Assembly (NCBI RefSeq): GCF_001418005.1
Contig: NZ_LIOL01000013.1
Coordinates: 20,746-84,745 of the forward strand
Length of the DNA: 64,000 nt
Direction of reading: 5' to 3'
Source: Chelatococcus sambhunathii
GTDB lineage: Bacteria > Pseudomonadota > Alphaproteobacteria > Rhizobiales > Beijerinckiaceae
Shown here: piece by piece, positions 1-12,392 of the stretch
Numbering within the stretch: position 1 is the stretch's first letter
Layout: every line of letters starts with the position of its first letter
Program-made: the position numbers and the translations under genes
The notes under the pieces: generated by a model
The model's database searches: none
Seen by the model: the letters and a program-made list of their open reading frames with translations, nothing else
What the model was told of the DNA's origin: nothing

Positions 1-1022
1 GGACCGGTGTCGGCGACGCTGAAGGCAATGAGTCCGTCGGACTCGACCTCGATGCTGACTCCGACGCCACCCTGGTCGGTGAACTTCACCGCATTGCCGG
101 CGAGGTTCATCAGCACCTGGCGCAGGCGATCGCGGTCGCCCATGACGAGCGACGGTAGGTCGGGTGCAACGAAGCTCGCGATCTCGATACCCTTGCCCTG
201 AGCCCGCGGGGCCAGAAGCTCAACGACGTTCTCGACAAGGCTGCGCAGGTCGAACGGCTCCTGCACGAGGGCGATCTTGCCGGCCTCGATCTTGGAGAAG
301 TCGAGGATGTCGTCGATGAGCGACAGCAGCACCTCGCCGGAGGTCTTGACGGCGCGCACATAGGTCGCTTGCTCGGGATCGAGGCGCGTGTCGGCGAGCA
401 GATCGGCCATGCCGAGAATGCCGTTGAGCGGCGTGCGCACCTCGTGGCTGACGGTGGCGAGGAAGCGGGACTTGGCCTCGCTCGCCGCCTCGGCGCGGTG
501 GCGTGCGTCGAGCAGGTCGTGTTCGGCCGCGACGCGGCTCGTCACGTCGCGGCCGACGCGCTGGCGCTCGGCGCCGCTGTCGCCGATGGCGAGGGTCTCA
601 ATCCACGAGATCCAGACGATGCCGCTGCCGAACTCGATGGCCTCGTCGAAGATGCGCGCACCTGTCGTCGACAGGCGTACGTCGCTGATCTCGCGCACCA
701 CCGGTTGCCAGTGGCTGCCGATGAGTTCCTCGCGCGACCGGCCGGCGAGGCGGGCGAAGGCGTCGTTGCAGTAGATGATGTGCCCGTCCTGGGCGCGGCG
801 CACGATGACGTCGCCCTGGGCTTCGACCAGGCTGCGATAATGCTCGCGGCTTTCGGACAGTTCCCATACCGAATCGTGCAGCGTCTCGATCTCCGCTTCG
901 AGCCGGTCGATCTGGGAAAGAAGCGTCCGCCGACGCCGGGCGATGAGCCAAACCACGGTCGCGACAGCGATCAGCGCGGCAGCGCCGGTCACGAGGTCAT
1001 GAGAGGTGGTCAGAAGGTCCAT
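1..1022 (-). CDS. Membrane-anchored PAS sensor histidine kinase, C-terminus cut off by the window edge
   Basis: The frame is open from ATG 1022 to the left edge, giving 340 codons without a stop. The N-terminus has one hydrophobic segment (about residues 9-27) followed by an Arg-rich stretch and a short helical linker. A PAS domain follows at about residues 55-165. The dimerisation/phosphoacceptor helix carries the H-box SHEVRTPLNG with its phosphorylated His at residue 193. The catalytic domain shows the N-box core NLAGNAVKF, with Asn near residue 310. The sequence stops inside the first glycine box (ADTG). Whether receiver domains follow, as in hybrid kinases, cannot be seen. The PAS ligand and the partner regulator are unknown. 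It lies downstream of comM on the same strand, 94 bp away. Confidence 0.9.
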   Translation of the reverse strand, partial: MDLLTTSHDLVTGAAALIAVATVVWLIARRRRTLLSQIDRLEAEIETLHDSVWELSESREHYRSLVEAQGDVIVRRAQDGHIIYCNDAFARLAGRSREELIGSHWQPVVREISDVRLSTTGARIFDEAIEFGSGIVWISWIETLAIGDSGAERQRVGRDVTSRVAAEHDLLDARHRAEAASEAKSRFLATVSHEVRTPLNGILGMADLLADTRLDPEQATYVRAVKTSGEVLLSLIDDILDFSKIEAGKIALVQEPFDLRSLVENVVELLAPRAQGKGIEIASFVAPDLPSLVMGDRDRLRQVLMNLAGNAVKFTDQGGVGVSIEVESDGLIAFSVADTG

Positions 1023-1116
1023 CCGGCAGATCAGCTCAGCTTTTCGTTGCTGCGCAAACTCCCATGGAGGCGTTGAGATTGCGTTGGCAGGCGTGCTGAA
1101 TCGCCCGTTAAGCCGT

Positions 1117-2655
1117 TCAGGCTGGTACGGCGAGCCGTTCGAGCGTCGTGCGGTAGGACAGCGCTTCGGCGAGATGCAGGCGCCCGACCCGTTCCTCGCC
1201 GTCGAGATCGGCGAGGGTGCGCGCCACCTTCAGCACTCGGTGATAGCCGCGGGCTGTGAGGCGCATGGCGTCGGCCGCTTCGCGAATGAGGGCAAGGCCG
1301 GCATCGTCCGGCCGCGCCACCTCCTCGAGCACTGGCACGGGGCAGCGGGCATTGGTGGTGACCTCGGCGAGGCCGAGCGCGGAATAGCGGGCGCTCTGCA
1401 CGGCACGGGCGCGCGCGACACGCTGCGCCACCTCCGCCGAGCCCTCGGTCGGGGGCGGCAGGATGAGATCCGCCGCCGTGACGGCCGGCACCTCGATGAC
1501 GAGGTCGATGCGGTCGATCAGCGGACCGGACAGCCGCGCCTGGTACTGCGCCATGCAGCGCTCGTTGGGCGAGCGCCGGCAGGCGAAGCCGGGCTCGGTG
1601 GCGCGGCCGCAGCGGCAGGGGTTCATGGCGGCGACGAGCTGGAAGCGGGCCGGGTAGCTGACACGGTGGTTGGCGCGTGAGATCAGCACCTCGCCGGTTT
1701 CCAGCGGCTGGCGCAGGCTGTCGAGCACCTGGGGCTGGAACTCAGGCAATTCGTCGAGGAAGAGCACGCCGTGGTGGGCGAGCGAGACCTCGCCGGGCCG
1801 GGCCCTGAGACCGCCGCCCACGAGCGCGGCCATGGAGGCGGAATGATGAGGTGCGCGAAAGGGCCGGCGGTCCGTCAGGGCGCCCTCGGCGAGGAGGCCG
1901 GCGACGGACTGGATCATCGACACTTCGAGCAGCTCGGCCGGGGCGAGGGGCGGCAGGATCGAGGGCAGGCGCTGCGCCAGCATCGACTTGCCGGCGCCTG
2001 GCGGGCCGTTCATGAGCAGGTTGTGGCCGCCGGCGGCGGCGATTTCCAACGCCCGCTTGGCGCTTTCCTGGCCCTTGATGTCCCTCAGGTCCGGCAGGTC
2101 GGCGCCGGGGCGCGTCACCGCCGGCGCGGGTCGGGCCATGACCTGCGTGCCCTTGAAGTGGTTGGCGAGCTGGACGAGGGAGCGCGGGGCGAGGATGTCG
2201 AGATCGCCGCTCGCCCAGGCCGCCTCGGGGCCGCAGGCGGCCGGGCAGATGAGGCCGTGCCCGCGCGCATTGGCGGCGATCGCCGCCGGCAGCACGCCGG
2301 CGACGGCCGTGACGGACGCATCGAGCGCGAGCTCGCCAAGCACCGTATAGCCGGCAAGGGCATCCGCAGGCACCGCGCCGATGGCGGCCATCACGGCGAG
2401 GGCGATGGGCAGGTCGTAGTGCGAGCCCTCCTTGGGCAGGTCGGCCGGGGCGAGGTTGACGGTGATGCGCTTGGCCGGCAAAGCGAGCCCCGCCGCCATC
2501 AGGGCCGAGCGCACGCGCTCGCGGCTTTCGGCCACCGCCTTGTCCGGCAGGCCGACGATGGTGAAGGCCACATTGCCCGGCGCGATCTGCACCTGCACGT
2601 CGACGGCGCGTGCCTCGATGCCCTCGAACGCGACCGTCGCGACCCTCGCCACCAT
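1117..2655 (-). CDS. comM: YifB/ComM family Mg-chelatase-like AAA+ ATPase
   Basis: This 512-residue protein has the full ComM layout: an N-terminal Lon-protease-like S5 fold (VARVATVAFEGIEARAVDVQ onward), a central AAA+ module and a C-terminal magnesium-chelatase-like lid. The Walker A motif is GPPGAGKSML, and the Walker B motif LFLDELPEF follows. A Cys-rich insert (CRCG...CACRRS-like) typical of the family lies after sensor 1. In naturally competent bacteria ComM is a hexameric helicase that drives branch migration of incoming DNA; in others its role is less clear. The start ATG 2655 matches the family N-terminus. It diverges from the membrane protein gene that starts near 2866. Confidence 0.93.
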   Translation of the reverse strand: MVARVATVAFEGIEARAVDVQVQIAPGNVAFTIVGLPDKAVAESRERVRSALMAAGLALPAKRITVNLAPADLPKEGSHYDLPIALAVMAAIGAVPADALAGYTVLGELALDASVTAVAGVLPAAIAANARGHGLICPAACGPEAAWASGDLDILAPRSLVQLANHFKGTQVMARPAPAVTRPGADLPDLRDIKGQESAKRALEIAAAGGHNLLMNGPPGAGKSMLAQRLPSILPPLAPAELLEVSMIQSVAGLLAEGALTDRRPFRAPHHSASMAALVGGGLRARPGEVSLAHHGVLFLDELPEFQPQVLDSLRQPLETGEVLISRANHRVSYPARFQLVAAMNPCRCGRATEPGFACRRSPNERCMAQYQARLSGPLIDRIDLVIEVPAVTAADLILPPPTEGSAEVAQRVARARAVQSARYSALGLAEVTTNARCPVPVLEEVARPDDAGLALIREAADAMRLTARGYHRVLKVARTLADLDGEERVGRLHLAEALSYRTTLERLAVPA

Positions 2656-2865
2656 GCTCTTTCCCCCGGCCCGGGCGCACCTTAACGGCGATCGCGGTCC
2701 CGCTCAAGAACAGGAAGAGAACAAAAGCCGGCGCCATTGCGGCGGGTATCCGCTTTCGGCGGCGGCAGGGCAGGGTTGCAAAGACGTCGCGGGCTTCGCC
2801 CGCCCCAACGCGCTATGCCCTTGTCTGGCGGCTGCTGCGCGCCGTCGGGGATGAAGGTCCGGGAC

Positions 2866-3678
2866 ATGGAATTCGATGCCGCGCTCCTGGCGCTGCCGGT
2901 CAAGATGGTGCTCGTCGCCGCGATCGTTGTCTCGGGCTCGTTCGCGGCGCAGAAGGCGGGGCCCTTCGTCGGCGGCCTGATCGCGACGCTGCCGATCTCC
3001 GCCGGCCCGGCCTATGTCGTGCTCGCCATGGACCACGGCCCGGCCTTCATCGCCGAGAGCGCGGTCGGCAGCGTCAGCATCAACGCCGTCACGGTGATCT
3101 TCGCCATGACCTATGCGGTGCTCGCCCGGCGTGGCGCGGGCGGGCTCGGCAGCATCGCCGGGGCGATCGGCGTGTGGCTCCTTGCCGCCTTCGCCATCCG
3201 CACCATGACGCCGCCGCTGTGGTTCGGCCTGCTCATCAATGCCGCGGCCCTTGCCGTGGGGGTGCCGCTGGCGCGGCGCTTCTCGCGGGTCGTGATTCCG
3301 GCCTCGGATGGTCCCCGCCCGGTCGACCTCGTGCTGCGCGCGCTCGCCGTCGCGACGCTCGTCGGCGTCCTCAGCATCGTCAGTTGGCATATCGGGGCGG
3401 TCGCCTCGGGCATTCTCGCCCTCTTCCCCATCGTCATCTCGAGTATTCTCGTCGTGACTCACCGGGCCATCGGCGGGCCGGCGGCCGGTGCCGTCGCGGC
3501 GAGCAGCGTCTATGGCCTCGCGGGCTTTGCGGCCGCGCTGACGGCGGTGCACCTCGCCGCCATTCCCCTGGGGTCGGCCGCCGCGCTGCTGATCGGCCTT
3601 GCCATCTGCGTCATGTGGAACGGCATGCTCTTCACGCTGCGGCTGAAGCGGCAGCGCCGCGTTGCAGCGGCCACCTGA
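2866..3678 (+). CDS. Integral membrane protein of unknown function
   Basis: I do not recognise the family. The 270-residue product is hydrophobic over almost its whole length, with about eight predicted transmembrane segments and a short Arg-rich C-terminus (LRLKRQRRVAAAT). There is no signal peptide, catalytic motif or nucleotide-binding motif. I chose ATG 2866 (MEFDAALLALPVK) because it begins just before the first membrane helix and has GAAGG about 9 nt upstream; ATG 2851 in the same frame is an alternative. The frame is open further upstream, but that part is rich in Gly, Arg and Cys and looks non-coding. Its stop codon abuts the stop of mutS, which converges on it. Confidence 0.75.
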   Translation: MEFDAALLALPVKMVLVAAIVVSGSFAAQKAGPFVGGLIATLPISAGPAYVVLAMDHGPAFIAESAVGSVSINAVTVIFAMTYAVLARRGAGGLGSIAGAIGVWLLAAFAIRTMTPPLWFGLLINAAALAVGVPLARRFSRVVIPASDGPRPVDLVLRALAVATLVGVLSIVSWHIGAVASGILALFPIVISSILVVTHRAIGGPAAGAVAASSVYGLAGFAAALTAVHLAAIPLGSAAALLIGLAICVMWNGMLFTLRLKRQRRVAAAT

Positions 3679-6456
3679 TCAGTCGCGGTTGAGTTCAGCC
3701 CGCAGAGCCTTGAGGCCGTAGAGCGCCTCGAGCGCCTCGCGGGGTGACATCTCGTCCGGATCGATGCCGTCGAGTGCTTCGCCAAGCGCGTCTTTCTGCG
3801 GTGCCGCGGCGGCAGGGCGCGGCGGCATCGCGGCGAAGAGCGGCAGGTCGTCGACGAGGGTGGCGACGGGCTTTTCCCGTTCGGTCTTCTCCAGCTCATC
3901 GAGGATGGCGCGGGCGCGAGCGATGACCGGGGGCGGCAGGCCGGCGAGCTTGGCCACCTGGATGCCGTAGGAGCGGTCGGCTGCACCGGGGACGACCTCG
4001 TGCAGGAAGACGACGTCGCCTTTCCATTCGCTTACCCGCACGGTCGCGTTCTCCACACGGGGCATACGTTCGGCAAGGGCGGTGAGCTCATGATAGTGGG
4101 TGGCAAACAGCGACCGGCAGCGGTTGACCTCGTGCAGGTGCTCGATCGCCGCCCAGGCGATGGACAGACCGTCGAAGGTCGCGGTGCCGCGGCCGATCTC
4201 GTCGAGGATGACGAGCGCACGCTCGCCCGCCTGGTTGAGGATGGCCGCGGTCTCGATCATCTCGACCATGAAGGTCGAGCGGCCGCGGGCGAGGTCGTCG
4301 GCGGCGCCGACGCGCGAGAACAGCTTGTCGACGATGCCGATATGGGCCCGCGCCGCCGGCACGAAGGCACCCATCTGGGCGAGCACGACGATGAGAGCGT
4401 TCTGGCGCAGGAAGGTCGACTTGCCGGCCATGTTGGGGCCGGTGACGAGGGTGATGCGGCCGGCCTTCTCGCCCTCGGGCGGCGAAAGCGCGCAGTCGTT
4501 GGCGACGAAGGTCTGGCCCGCGCGCTTCAGCGCCGCCTCGACCACCGGATGGCGCCCGGCGGCGATGGAGAAGGCGAGGCTGTCGTCGACGGTGGGGCGC
4601 GTCCAGCCGAGGTCGTCGGCAAGAAGCGCGAGCGCCGCCGTGACATCGACGACGGAGAGCGCCTCGGCAGCACGCTTGATGGCCTCGCCCGCCCCGATCA
4701 CGGCATCGCCGAGCCGCTCGAAGACGGCAAGCTCGATGCCGAGCGCGCGTTCCGCCGCCGAGGCGATGCGGGCCTCAAGCTCGCCGAGCTCGGTCGTGGA
4801 GAAACGCATGGCCCCCGCCATGGTCTGGCGGTGCACAAAGGTCGCGTTGTGCGGCGGCTTGACGAGGTCCTCGCCGATGGCGGGTGGCACCTCGACGAAA
4901 TAGCCGATGACATTGTTGTGTTTGACCTTCAGCGTCCGGCAGCCGGTCTCGTTGACGTAGCGGGCCTGCAGCGCGGCGATAAAGCGGCGCGAATCGACCT
5001 GCAGCACGCGCGCCTCGTCCAGCGCCCCGTCGTAGCCCTCGCGCACGAAGCCGCCGTCGCGCTTCAGGAGCGGCAGTTCATCGGCGAGGGCGGCGGAGAG
5101 GTTTTCGGCGAGGCCCGGCGCGACGCCACGCATCGCTTCGGCAGCGGCCGCCAATTCCGGAGGTGGGGCGGCGCTGGCGAGGAGGGACGCGACCGCTTCC
5201 GCCGCCGCGAGCCCGTCGCGCACGGCGGCGAGGTCGCGCGGGCCGCCGCGGCCGAGCGTCAGGCGCGACAGGGCACGGGCGATGTCGGGCACCGCGGAGA
5301 GAGCCTGGCGCAGGCGCTCGCGCAGCGGCCGTTCGCCGAGGAGGAAGGCCACGGCGTCGTGACGGGCGCGGATCGCGGCGACGCTCGTCAGCGGGCTCGC
5401 GAGACGCTCGGCGAGGAGACGCCCGCCGCCCGGCGTCACCGTGCGGTCGATGGTCGAAACGAGACTGCCGCTCCGTTCGCCCGAGAGGGTGCGCATCAGT
5501 TCGAGATTGGCGCGCGTCGCCGCATCGATGGAGAGCGTGCCGGAAACGTCCTCGCGTAGCGGAGGCGACAGCGCAGGGCGGGCGGCAAGCTGCGTGCGCT
5601 CGACATAGGCGAGGGCGGCGGCCGCGGCGGCGATCTCGGCGCGCGAGAAGGCGCCGAAGGCGTCGAGGCTGGCGACGCCGAAGAAATCCTTCAGCCGCCG
5701 CTCGGCGGAGGCCGGATCGAGCCCGTCGCGCGCCAGAGGCGTGACCGCGGCGCGCTGCTCGCGCCACAGGTCGCGCAGCGTCGGCTCGTCGTAGATCGTG
5801 TCCGGCACCACGATCTCGCGCGGGTCGAGCCGCGCGATTTCGGCGGACAGCCCGGCGGCGGCGGTCTCCGTCACGGTGAAGCGGCCGGTGGAGATGTCGA
5901 TGGCGGCGAGGCCGTAGGCGTAGCTGTCCTCGCCGGTGCGGCGGCGGGCGAGCGCGACGAGGAGGTTGGCCTGCGCCGGGTCGAGCAGGCTGTCCTCGGT
6001 GATCGTGCCGGGCGTGACGAGGCGCACGACGCCGCGCTGCACGACGGACTTGCCGCCGCGCTTCCTCGCCTCGGCGGGGTCTTCCGTCTGCTCGCAGACC
6101 GCGACGCGGTGGCCGGCGGCGATGAGGCGCTGCAGGTAGTCCTCGGCGCGCTCCACCGGCACGCCGCACATGGGGATGTCCTCGCCGAGGTGCTTGCCGC
6201 GCTTGGTGAGCACGATGCCAAGGGTGCGCGAGGCGATCTCGGCATCCTCGAAGAACAGCTCGTAGAAATCGCCCATCCGGTAGAAGAGGAGACAGTCCGC
6301 GTGCGCCGCCTTGATTTCCACATACTGCGCCATCATCGGCGTCATGCGCTGGGGCTCGGCCTCGGAGCGCGCGGCCTTGTGCGTGGCGGCAGGCGCGGCG
6401 GCGCTGCCGCCGGTCTCCTCCAGATCGTCCTTCGCAGCGCTGACTTCCCGGCTCAT
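3679..6456 (-). CDS. mutS: DNA mismatch repair protein MutS
   Basis: MutS recognises base mismatches and small loops and recruits MutL. The 925-residue protein has the mismatch-binding domain with the Phe-x-Glu motif in MGDFYELF, the connector and lever domains, and the ATPase with Walker [10 protein letters not shown] and Walker [13 protein letters not shown] short C-terminal tail rich in Pro and Ala follows. The first 37 residues are low in complexity, and a second start at M38 (MTPMMAQY, position 6345) would match the usual family N-terminus. No clear Shine-Dalgarno sequence is visible before 6456, so the longer start is uncertain. It diverges from maeB across 148 bp. Confidence 0.96.
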   Translation of the reverse strand: MSREVSAAKDDLEETGGSAAAPAATHKAARSEAEPQRMTPMMAQYVEIKAAHADCLLFYRMGDFYELFFEDAEIASRTLGIVLTKRGKHLGEDIPMCGVPVERAEDYLQRLIAAGHRVAVCEQTEDPAEARKRGGKSVVQRGVVRLVTPGTITEDSLLDPAQANLLVALARRRTGEDSYAYGLAAIDISTGRFTVTETAAAGLSAEIARLDPREIVVPDTIYDEPTLRDLWREQRAAVTPLARDGLDPASAERRLKDFFGVASLDAFGAFSRAEIAAAAAALAYVERTQLAARPALSPPLREDVSGTLSIDAATRANLELMRTLSGERSGSLVSTIDRTVTPGGGRLLAERLASPLTSVAAIRARHDAVAFLLGERPLRERLRQALSAVPDIARALSRLTLGRGGPRDLAAVRDGLAAAEAVASLLASAAPPPELAAAAEAMRGVAPGLAENLSAALADELPLLKRDGGFVREGYDGALDEARVLQVDSRRFIAALQARYVNETGCRTLKVKHNNVIGYFVEVPPAIGEDLVKPPHNATFVHRQTMAGAMRFSTTELGELEARIASAAERALGIELAVFERLGDAVIGAGEAIKRAAEALSVVDVTAALALLADDLGWTRPTVDDSLAFSIAAGRHPVVEAALKRAGQTFVANDCALSPPEGEKAGRITLVTGPNMAGKSTFLRQNALIVVLAQMGAFVPAARAHIGIVDKLFSRVGAADDLARGRSTFMVEMIETAAILNQAGERALVILDEIGRGTATFDGLSIAWAAIEHLHEVNRCRSLFATHYHELTALAERMPRVENATVRVSEWKGDVVFLHEVVPGAADRSYGIQVAKLAGLPPPVIARARAILDELEKTEREKPVATLVDDLPLFAAMPPRPAAAAPQKDALGEALDGIDPDEMSPREALEALYGLKALRAELNRD

Positions 6457-6604
6457 GGGCGGGGACGCTAGCAGAGCCTTACGGGCGTTTCATCCACCGT
6501 TGCATGGATGTTTTGCAGAAATCGTGGAGAACTTCGCTTGAGGGGGATCGCACGACTGCCGTAAGGTCTCGCCCCCGACAGGAAACGCCCGAGACAATAA
6601 GACG

Positions 6605-8887
6605 ATGGATACCGCCAAGCGCCGCTCCCGCCCGACCTTCACCGACCAGGAAGCCCTCCAGTTCCATGCGCAGGGGCGGCCCGGCAAGCTGGAGGTGGTG
6701 CCCACCAAGCCGATGGCGACCCAGCGCGACCTCTCGCTCGCCTATTCGCCGGGCGTCGCCGTGCCGGTGAAGGCGATCCACGAGGATCCGAGCGTCGCCT
6801 ACGACTACACGACCAAGGGCAATCTCGTCGCCGTCATCTCCAACGGTACCGCCATCCTCGGCCTCGGCAACCTCGGCGCGCTCGCCTCCAAGCCGGTGAT
6901 GGAGGGCAAGTCCGTCCTCTTCAAGCGCTTCGCCGACGTCGATTCAATCGACCTCGAGGTCGACACCGAGGATCCAGACGCCTTCATCAACGCGGTGCGC
7001 TATCTCGGGCCCTCCTTCGGTGGCATCAATCTTGAGGACATCAAGGCGCCGGACTGCTTCATCATCGAGGAGCGCCTGCGCGAGCTGATGGACATCCCGG
7101 TCTTCCACGACGATCAGCACGGCACGGCCATCATCGCCGCGGCGGGGCTCATCAACGCGCTGCACCTGACCGGCCGGGACGTGAAGTCGACGCGGCTCGT
7201 GATCAATGGGGCCGGCTCCGCCGGCATCGCCTGCGCGGAACTCATCAAGGCCATGGGCTTCGCGCCCAACAATGTCATCCTGTGCGACACCAAGGGCGCC
7301 GTCTACAAGGGCCGCCAGGAGGGCATGAACCAGTGGAAGTCGGCCCATGCCGCCGAGACGAAGGCGCGCAGCCTCGCCGACGCGCTCGACGGCGCCGACG
7401 TCGTCTTCGGCCTTTCCGCCAAGGGGGCGCTGACGGCGGAGATGATCGCCTCCATGGCGCCGAACCCCATCATCTTCGCCATGGCGAACCCGGACCCGGA
7501 GATCCTGCCGGAGGAGGTCGCGGCCATTCGCGACGACGCCATCATGGCGACGGGCCGCTCGGACTATCCCAACCAGGTCAACAACGTTCTCGGTTTTCCC
7601 TACATCTTCCGCGGCGCGCTCGACGTGCAGGCGACGACCATCAACATGGAGATGAAGATTGCCGCGGCCCAGGCGCTCGCCGACCTCGCGCGCGAGGACG
7701 TGCCGGACGAGGTGGCGGCCGCCTACCAGGGCGCGCGCCCGCGCTTCGGGCGCGACTACATCATCCCCGTGCCGTTCGATCCGCGCCTCATCCACGTGGT
7801 GCCTTCCGCCGTCGCCCGGGCGGCAATGGACACGGGCGTGGCACGGCGACCGATTGTCGACATGCGCGGCTACAAGGCGCAGCTCTCGGCCCGGCGCGAT
7901 CCGGTGGCGGGCACGCTCAACCGCATCTTCGAGCGCGTCAGGCGGTTTCCGAAGCGCGTGGTCTTCGCCGAAGGTGAGGAGGAGCAGGTCATCCGCGCTG
8001 CTGCGTCCTTCGTCAACCAGGGACTGGGCACGGCCATCCTCGTCGGACGCGAGGAGCGCGTCTACGAGACGGCGCGGCTTGCGGGCATCGACCTCGAGGC
8101 CAAGGACGGCATCGAGGTACACAACGCCCGCCTGTCGCATCGCAACGCCACCTATGCGCAGTTCCTCTACGACCGGCTGCAGCGCAAGGGCTATCTCTTC
8201 CGCGACTGCCAGCGCCTCATCAACCAGGACCGCAACCACTTCGCGGCCGCCATGGTGGCACTCGGCGACGCCGACGCGATGGTGACGGGCACGACGCGCA
8301 ACTATTCCATCGCCCTCGAGGACGTGCGCCGCGTCATCGACGTGAAGCCGGGCCATCGGGTCATCGGCGTCTCCATCGTGCTGGCGCGCGGGCGCACCGT
8401 CCTCGTCGCCGACACGGCCATCACGGAGATGCCGGGCGCGAAGGATCTTGCGGAGATCGCGGTGGAGGCCGCGGGCGTCGCCCGTCGCCTCGGCTACGAG
8501 CCGCGGGTCGCCATGCTCGCCTTCTCCACCTTCGGCCATCCGACGGGCGAGCGCTCCGAGCGCGTGCAGGAGGCGGTGCGCATCCTCGACGGGCGGCGCT
8601 GCGACTTCGAGTACGACGGCGAAATGGCGGCGGATGTCGCGCTCAACCGCGACGTGATGAGCGTCTATCCCTTCTGCCGCCTGTCAGGGCCGGCGAACGT
8701 GCTCGTCATGCCGGCTTTCCACTCGGCCTCGATCTCGACGAAGATGCTGCAGGAACTCGGCGGCTCCACAGTCATCGGCCCGCTCATCGTCGGGCTCGAC
8801 AAGCCGGTACAGATCGTACCGCTCGGCGCCAAGGACAGCGACATCGTCAACATGGCGGCGCTCGCAGCCTTCAACGTCGGCGGCTGA
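6605..8887 (+). CDS. maeB: NADP-dependent malic enzyme with C-terminal phosphotransacetylase-like domain
   Basis: This enzyme oxidatively decarboxylates malate to pyruvate with NADP as the usual cofactor, supplying pyruvate and NADPH during growth on C4 acids. The 760 residues split into a malic-enzyme half (about 1-430) with [11 protein letters not shown], the metal-site motif FHDDQHGTA and the dinucleotide loop [14 protein letters not shown], and a phosphate acetyltransferase-like half (about 440-760). In proteins of this size the PTA-like part is regarded as regulatory and does not carry transacetylase activity. The start at ATG 6605 ([18 protein letters not shown]) fits the family. It appears monocistronic. 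Confidence 0.94.
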   Translation: MDTAKRRSRPTFTDQEALQFHAQGRPGKLEVVPTKPMATQRDLSLAYSPGVAVPVKAIHEDPSVAYDYTTKGNLVAVISNGTAILGLGNLGALASKPVMEGKSVLFKRFADVDSIDLEVDTEDPDAFINAVRYLGPSFGGINLEDIKAPDCFIIEERLRELMDIPVFHDDQHGTAIIAAAGLINALHLTGRDVKSTRLVINGAGSAGIACAELIKAMGFAPNNVILCDTKGAVYKGRQEGMNQWKSAHAAETKARSLADALDGADVVFGLSAKGALTAEMIASMAPNPIIFAMANPDPEILPEEVAAIRDDAIMATGRSDYPNQVNNVLGFPYIFRGALDVQATTINMEMKIAAAQALADLAREDVPDEVAAAYQGARPRFGRDYIIPVPFDPRLIHVVPSAVARAAMDTGVARRPIVDMRGYKAQLSARRDPVAGTLNRIFERVRRFPKRVVFAEGEEEQVIRAAASFVNQGLGTAILVGREERVYETARLAGIDLEAKDGIEVHNARLSHRNATYAQFLYDRLQRKGYLFRDCQRLINQDRNHFAAAMVALGDADAMVTGTTRNYSIALEDVRRVIDVKPGHRVIGVSIVLARGRTVLVADTAITEMPGAKDLAEIAVEAAGVARRLGYEPRVAMLAFSTFGHPTGERSERVQEAVRILDGRRCDFEYDGEMAADVALNRDVMSVYPFCRLSGPANVLVMPAFHSASISTKMLQELGGSTVIGPLIVGLDKPVQIVPLGAKDSDIVNMAALAAFNVGG

Positions 8888-8901
8888 GGGGCAGGGGCGC
8901 C

Positions 8902-9048
8902 CTACAGGACGAGATCCCAGGTCTCGCCGACGAGATCCTGCCCGAGGCTCTCGGGCGGCTCGGAGGCGACGAGGCGGTCGTGGGGCGCAGCCCAGTGGCG
9001 GTCGTCGCCGCGGAGAGCGGGATTGGCGTCAGCGGAGCGGACTTGCCT
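8902..9048 (-). pseudogene. Possible 3' remnant of an unidentified gene
   Basis: On the minus strand a 48-codon open stretch ends with TAG at 8904-8902. Its translation looks like the well-formed C-terminus of a protein (HWAAPHDRLVASEPPES, ending VGETWDLVL), with codon use like the neighbouring genes. It has no start codon, and the frame is closed upstream by TAG at 9051-9049. Directly beyond lies GGCTGTGTTGACAAAG (9052-9067), which resembles the terminal sequence of some insertion elements. I infer a gene truncated by an old insertion or deletion. The parent family is not recognised, and the open stretch could be chance in GC-rich DNA. Confidence 0.35.
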
Positions 9049-9140
9049 CTAGGCTGTGTTGACAAAGAGAGGCCGAGCAGCTTTCGGGTGGCACGGGCCG
9101 GCGCGATGCCTATGCTTGCCGCCGGAGGATTTGCCGGACC

Positions 9141-10046
9141 ATGCTGGACAGCGCGATCAAGACCCTGCCCGCCGTCGACGACCTGCCCGTCACGGAGGGT
9201 GCGGCTACGGCCGCCGGCGACTATGAGCGCGTGCGGCGCATCATCGCCTTCATCTCCGAGCGCTGGCGCAGCCAGCCCTCGCTCGACGACATGGCCGCCC
9301 ATGCAGGCCTGACGACGACGCAGGTGCACAATCTCTTCCGGCGCTGGTGCGGCCTCTCCCCCAAGGCCTTCCTGCAGGCGATCACGCTCGACCACGCGCG
9401 GGCCCTGCTCGATGCCTCCGCAAGCGTACTCGAAACGGCCTACGAAGTGGGACTGTCGGGCCCTGGTCGCCTGCACGATCTCTTCGTCACCCACGAGGCG
9501 ATGACGCCGGGTGCCTACAAGGCCGGCGGCGCGGGCCTCGTCATGTCCTACGGCTTCCACCCCTCGCCCTTCGGTGAGGCCATCCTCGTCGCCACGGACC
9601 GCGGCCTCGCCGGCCTTGGCTTCGTTGACGGGGGCGACCGCGAGGCCGCGCTCGCCGACATGCGCCGGCGCTGGCCTCGGGCGCATTACGTGGAAGACAC
9701 CTCCGTGACCAGGCCGCTCGCCGCGCGCATCTTCGATCCCGCCATGTGGCGGGCCGACCGGCCGCTCAAGGTCGTCCTCATCGGCACGGACTTCGAGGTG
9801 CGCGTGTGGCGCACCCTGCTCAAGGTACCGCTCGGCCGCGCCACCACCTATTCGCAGGTTGCAGAGCACATCGGCAAGCCGAGCGCGGCTCGCGCCGTCG
9901 GCGCTGCCGTCGGCAAGAATCCCATCTCCTTCGTCGTACCATGCCACCGTGTGCTCGGCCGTTCGGGCGCCCTCACCGGCTATCACTGGGGCCTTACGCG
10001 CAAGCAGGCCATCCTCGGCTGGGAGGCCGGACGGGCAGGCGGCTGA
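9141..10046 (+). CDS. Ada-like AraC-type regulator fused to O6-methylguanine-DNA methyltransferase
   Basis: The 301-residue protein has an AraC helix-turn-helix domain (about residues 28-125, LTTTQVHNLFRRWCGLSPKA) followed by a methylated-DNA-cysteine methyltransferase domain (about 130-300). The acceptor motif PCHRVLG is intact, so direct reversal of O6-alkylguanine is expected. The N-terminal zinc domain of E. coli Ada, which senses methylphosphotriesters with a cysteine, is absent. The protein therefore cannot be switched on in the Ada manner unless another signal acts on it. ATG 9141 is preceded by GGAGG, but 12 nt away. No operon partner is close; dnaK starts 292 bp downstream. Confidence 0.9.
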   Translation: MLDSAIKTLPAVDDLPVTEGAATAAGDYERVRRIIAFISERWRSQPSLDDMAAHAGLTTTQVHNLFRRWCGLSPKAFLQAITLDHARALLDASASVLETAYEVGLSGPGRLHDLFVTHEAMTPGAYKAGGAGLVMSYGFHPSPFGEAILVATDRGLAGLGFVDGGDREAALADMRRRWPRAHYVEDTSVTRPLAARIFDPAMWRADRPLKVVLIGTDFEVRVWRTLLKVPLGRATTYSQVAEHIGKPSAARAVGAAVGKNPISFVVPCHRVLGRSGALTGYHWGLTRKQAILGWEAGRAGG

Positions 10047-10163
10047 AGCCGCCTCCCGTTCAGGGCAAGCCGCGGGCAGGTGCGGCCGCAAGCCTTGCGA
10101 AGCGCCACCCCCGCATCCATCTCATGGCAGAAGACACCGCCGCCGGGCGCATGTGACAGTCGC

Positions 10164-10195
10164 CTTGCCTGCCGCAGGGCCTGTCCTTATATACG
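10164..10195 (+). promoter_or_regulatory. RpoH-type heat-shock promoter of dnaK
   Basis: The sequence reads CTTGCC (10164-10169), a 16-nt spacer, then CTTATATACG (10186-10195). The downstream element fits the rhizobial RpoH form CYTATNTNNG at every fixed position, and the upstream element matches CTTGAC at five of six. It lies 143 bp before the dnaK start. No CIRCE inverted repeat (TTAGCACTC-N9-GAGTGCTAA) is present in the interval. Confidence 0.65.
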
Positions 10196-10338
10196 CGCCC
10201 GACGTGCGGATTGTCGGTTAGGGGCGCAGCGCGACAGCCAAGGCCGCGATGTGCCTGAGTTTGGTTAGAGTCAAGCCATGGGCCGGATCGCTTCGGGATC
10301 CGGCACGGCGGTCTGCTTGAAAGTGAGGGATCACATCC

Positions 10339-12252
<1,914 letters not shown>

Positions 12253-12264
12253 CCCGCGCATAAC

Positions 12265-12291
12265 GGGGCCCGGCGCTTGCGCCGGGTCCCC
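12265..12291 (+). terminator. GC-rich hairpin between dnaK and dnaJ
   Basis: GGGGCCCGGCG and CGCCGGGTCCCC pair across the short loop CTTGC with one mismatch, giving a very stable stem 12 nt after the dnaK stop. No U-tract follows. It is therefore more likely to cause partial attenuation, or to protect the 3' end of dnaK mRNA, than to be a full intrinsic terminator. That would make dnaK more abundant than dnaJ. Confidence 0.55.
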
Positions 12292-12392
12292 TCGTCATTG
12301 CATGTTGAATTCATCTCCCGCGCGCCGGCATGGCGTCCGCATGGAGAAGGCCCAGGGGATCGGCCCGGTTCGATCGTCGAGGACGAGGTCGC

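Noticed and set aside
4000..5559. 519-codon plus-strand frame
   Set aside because: It is antisense to mutS, and its composition is that of a shadow frame.
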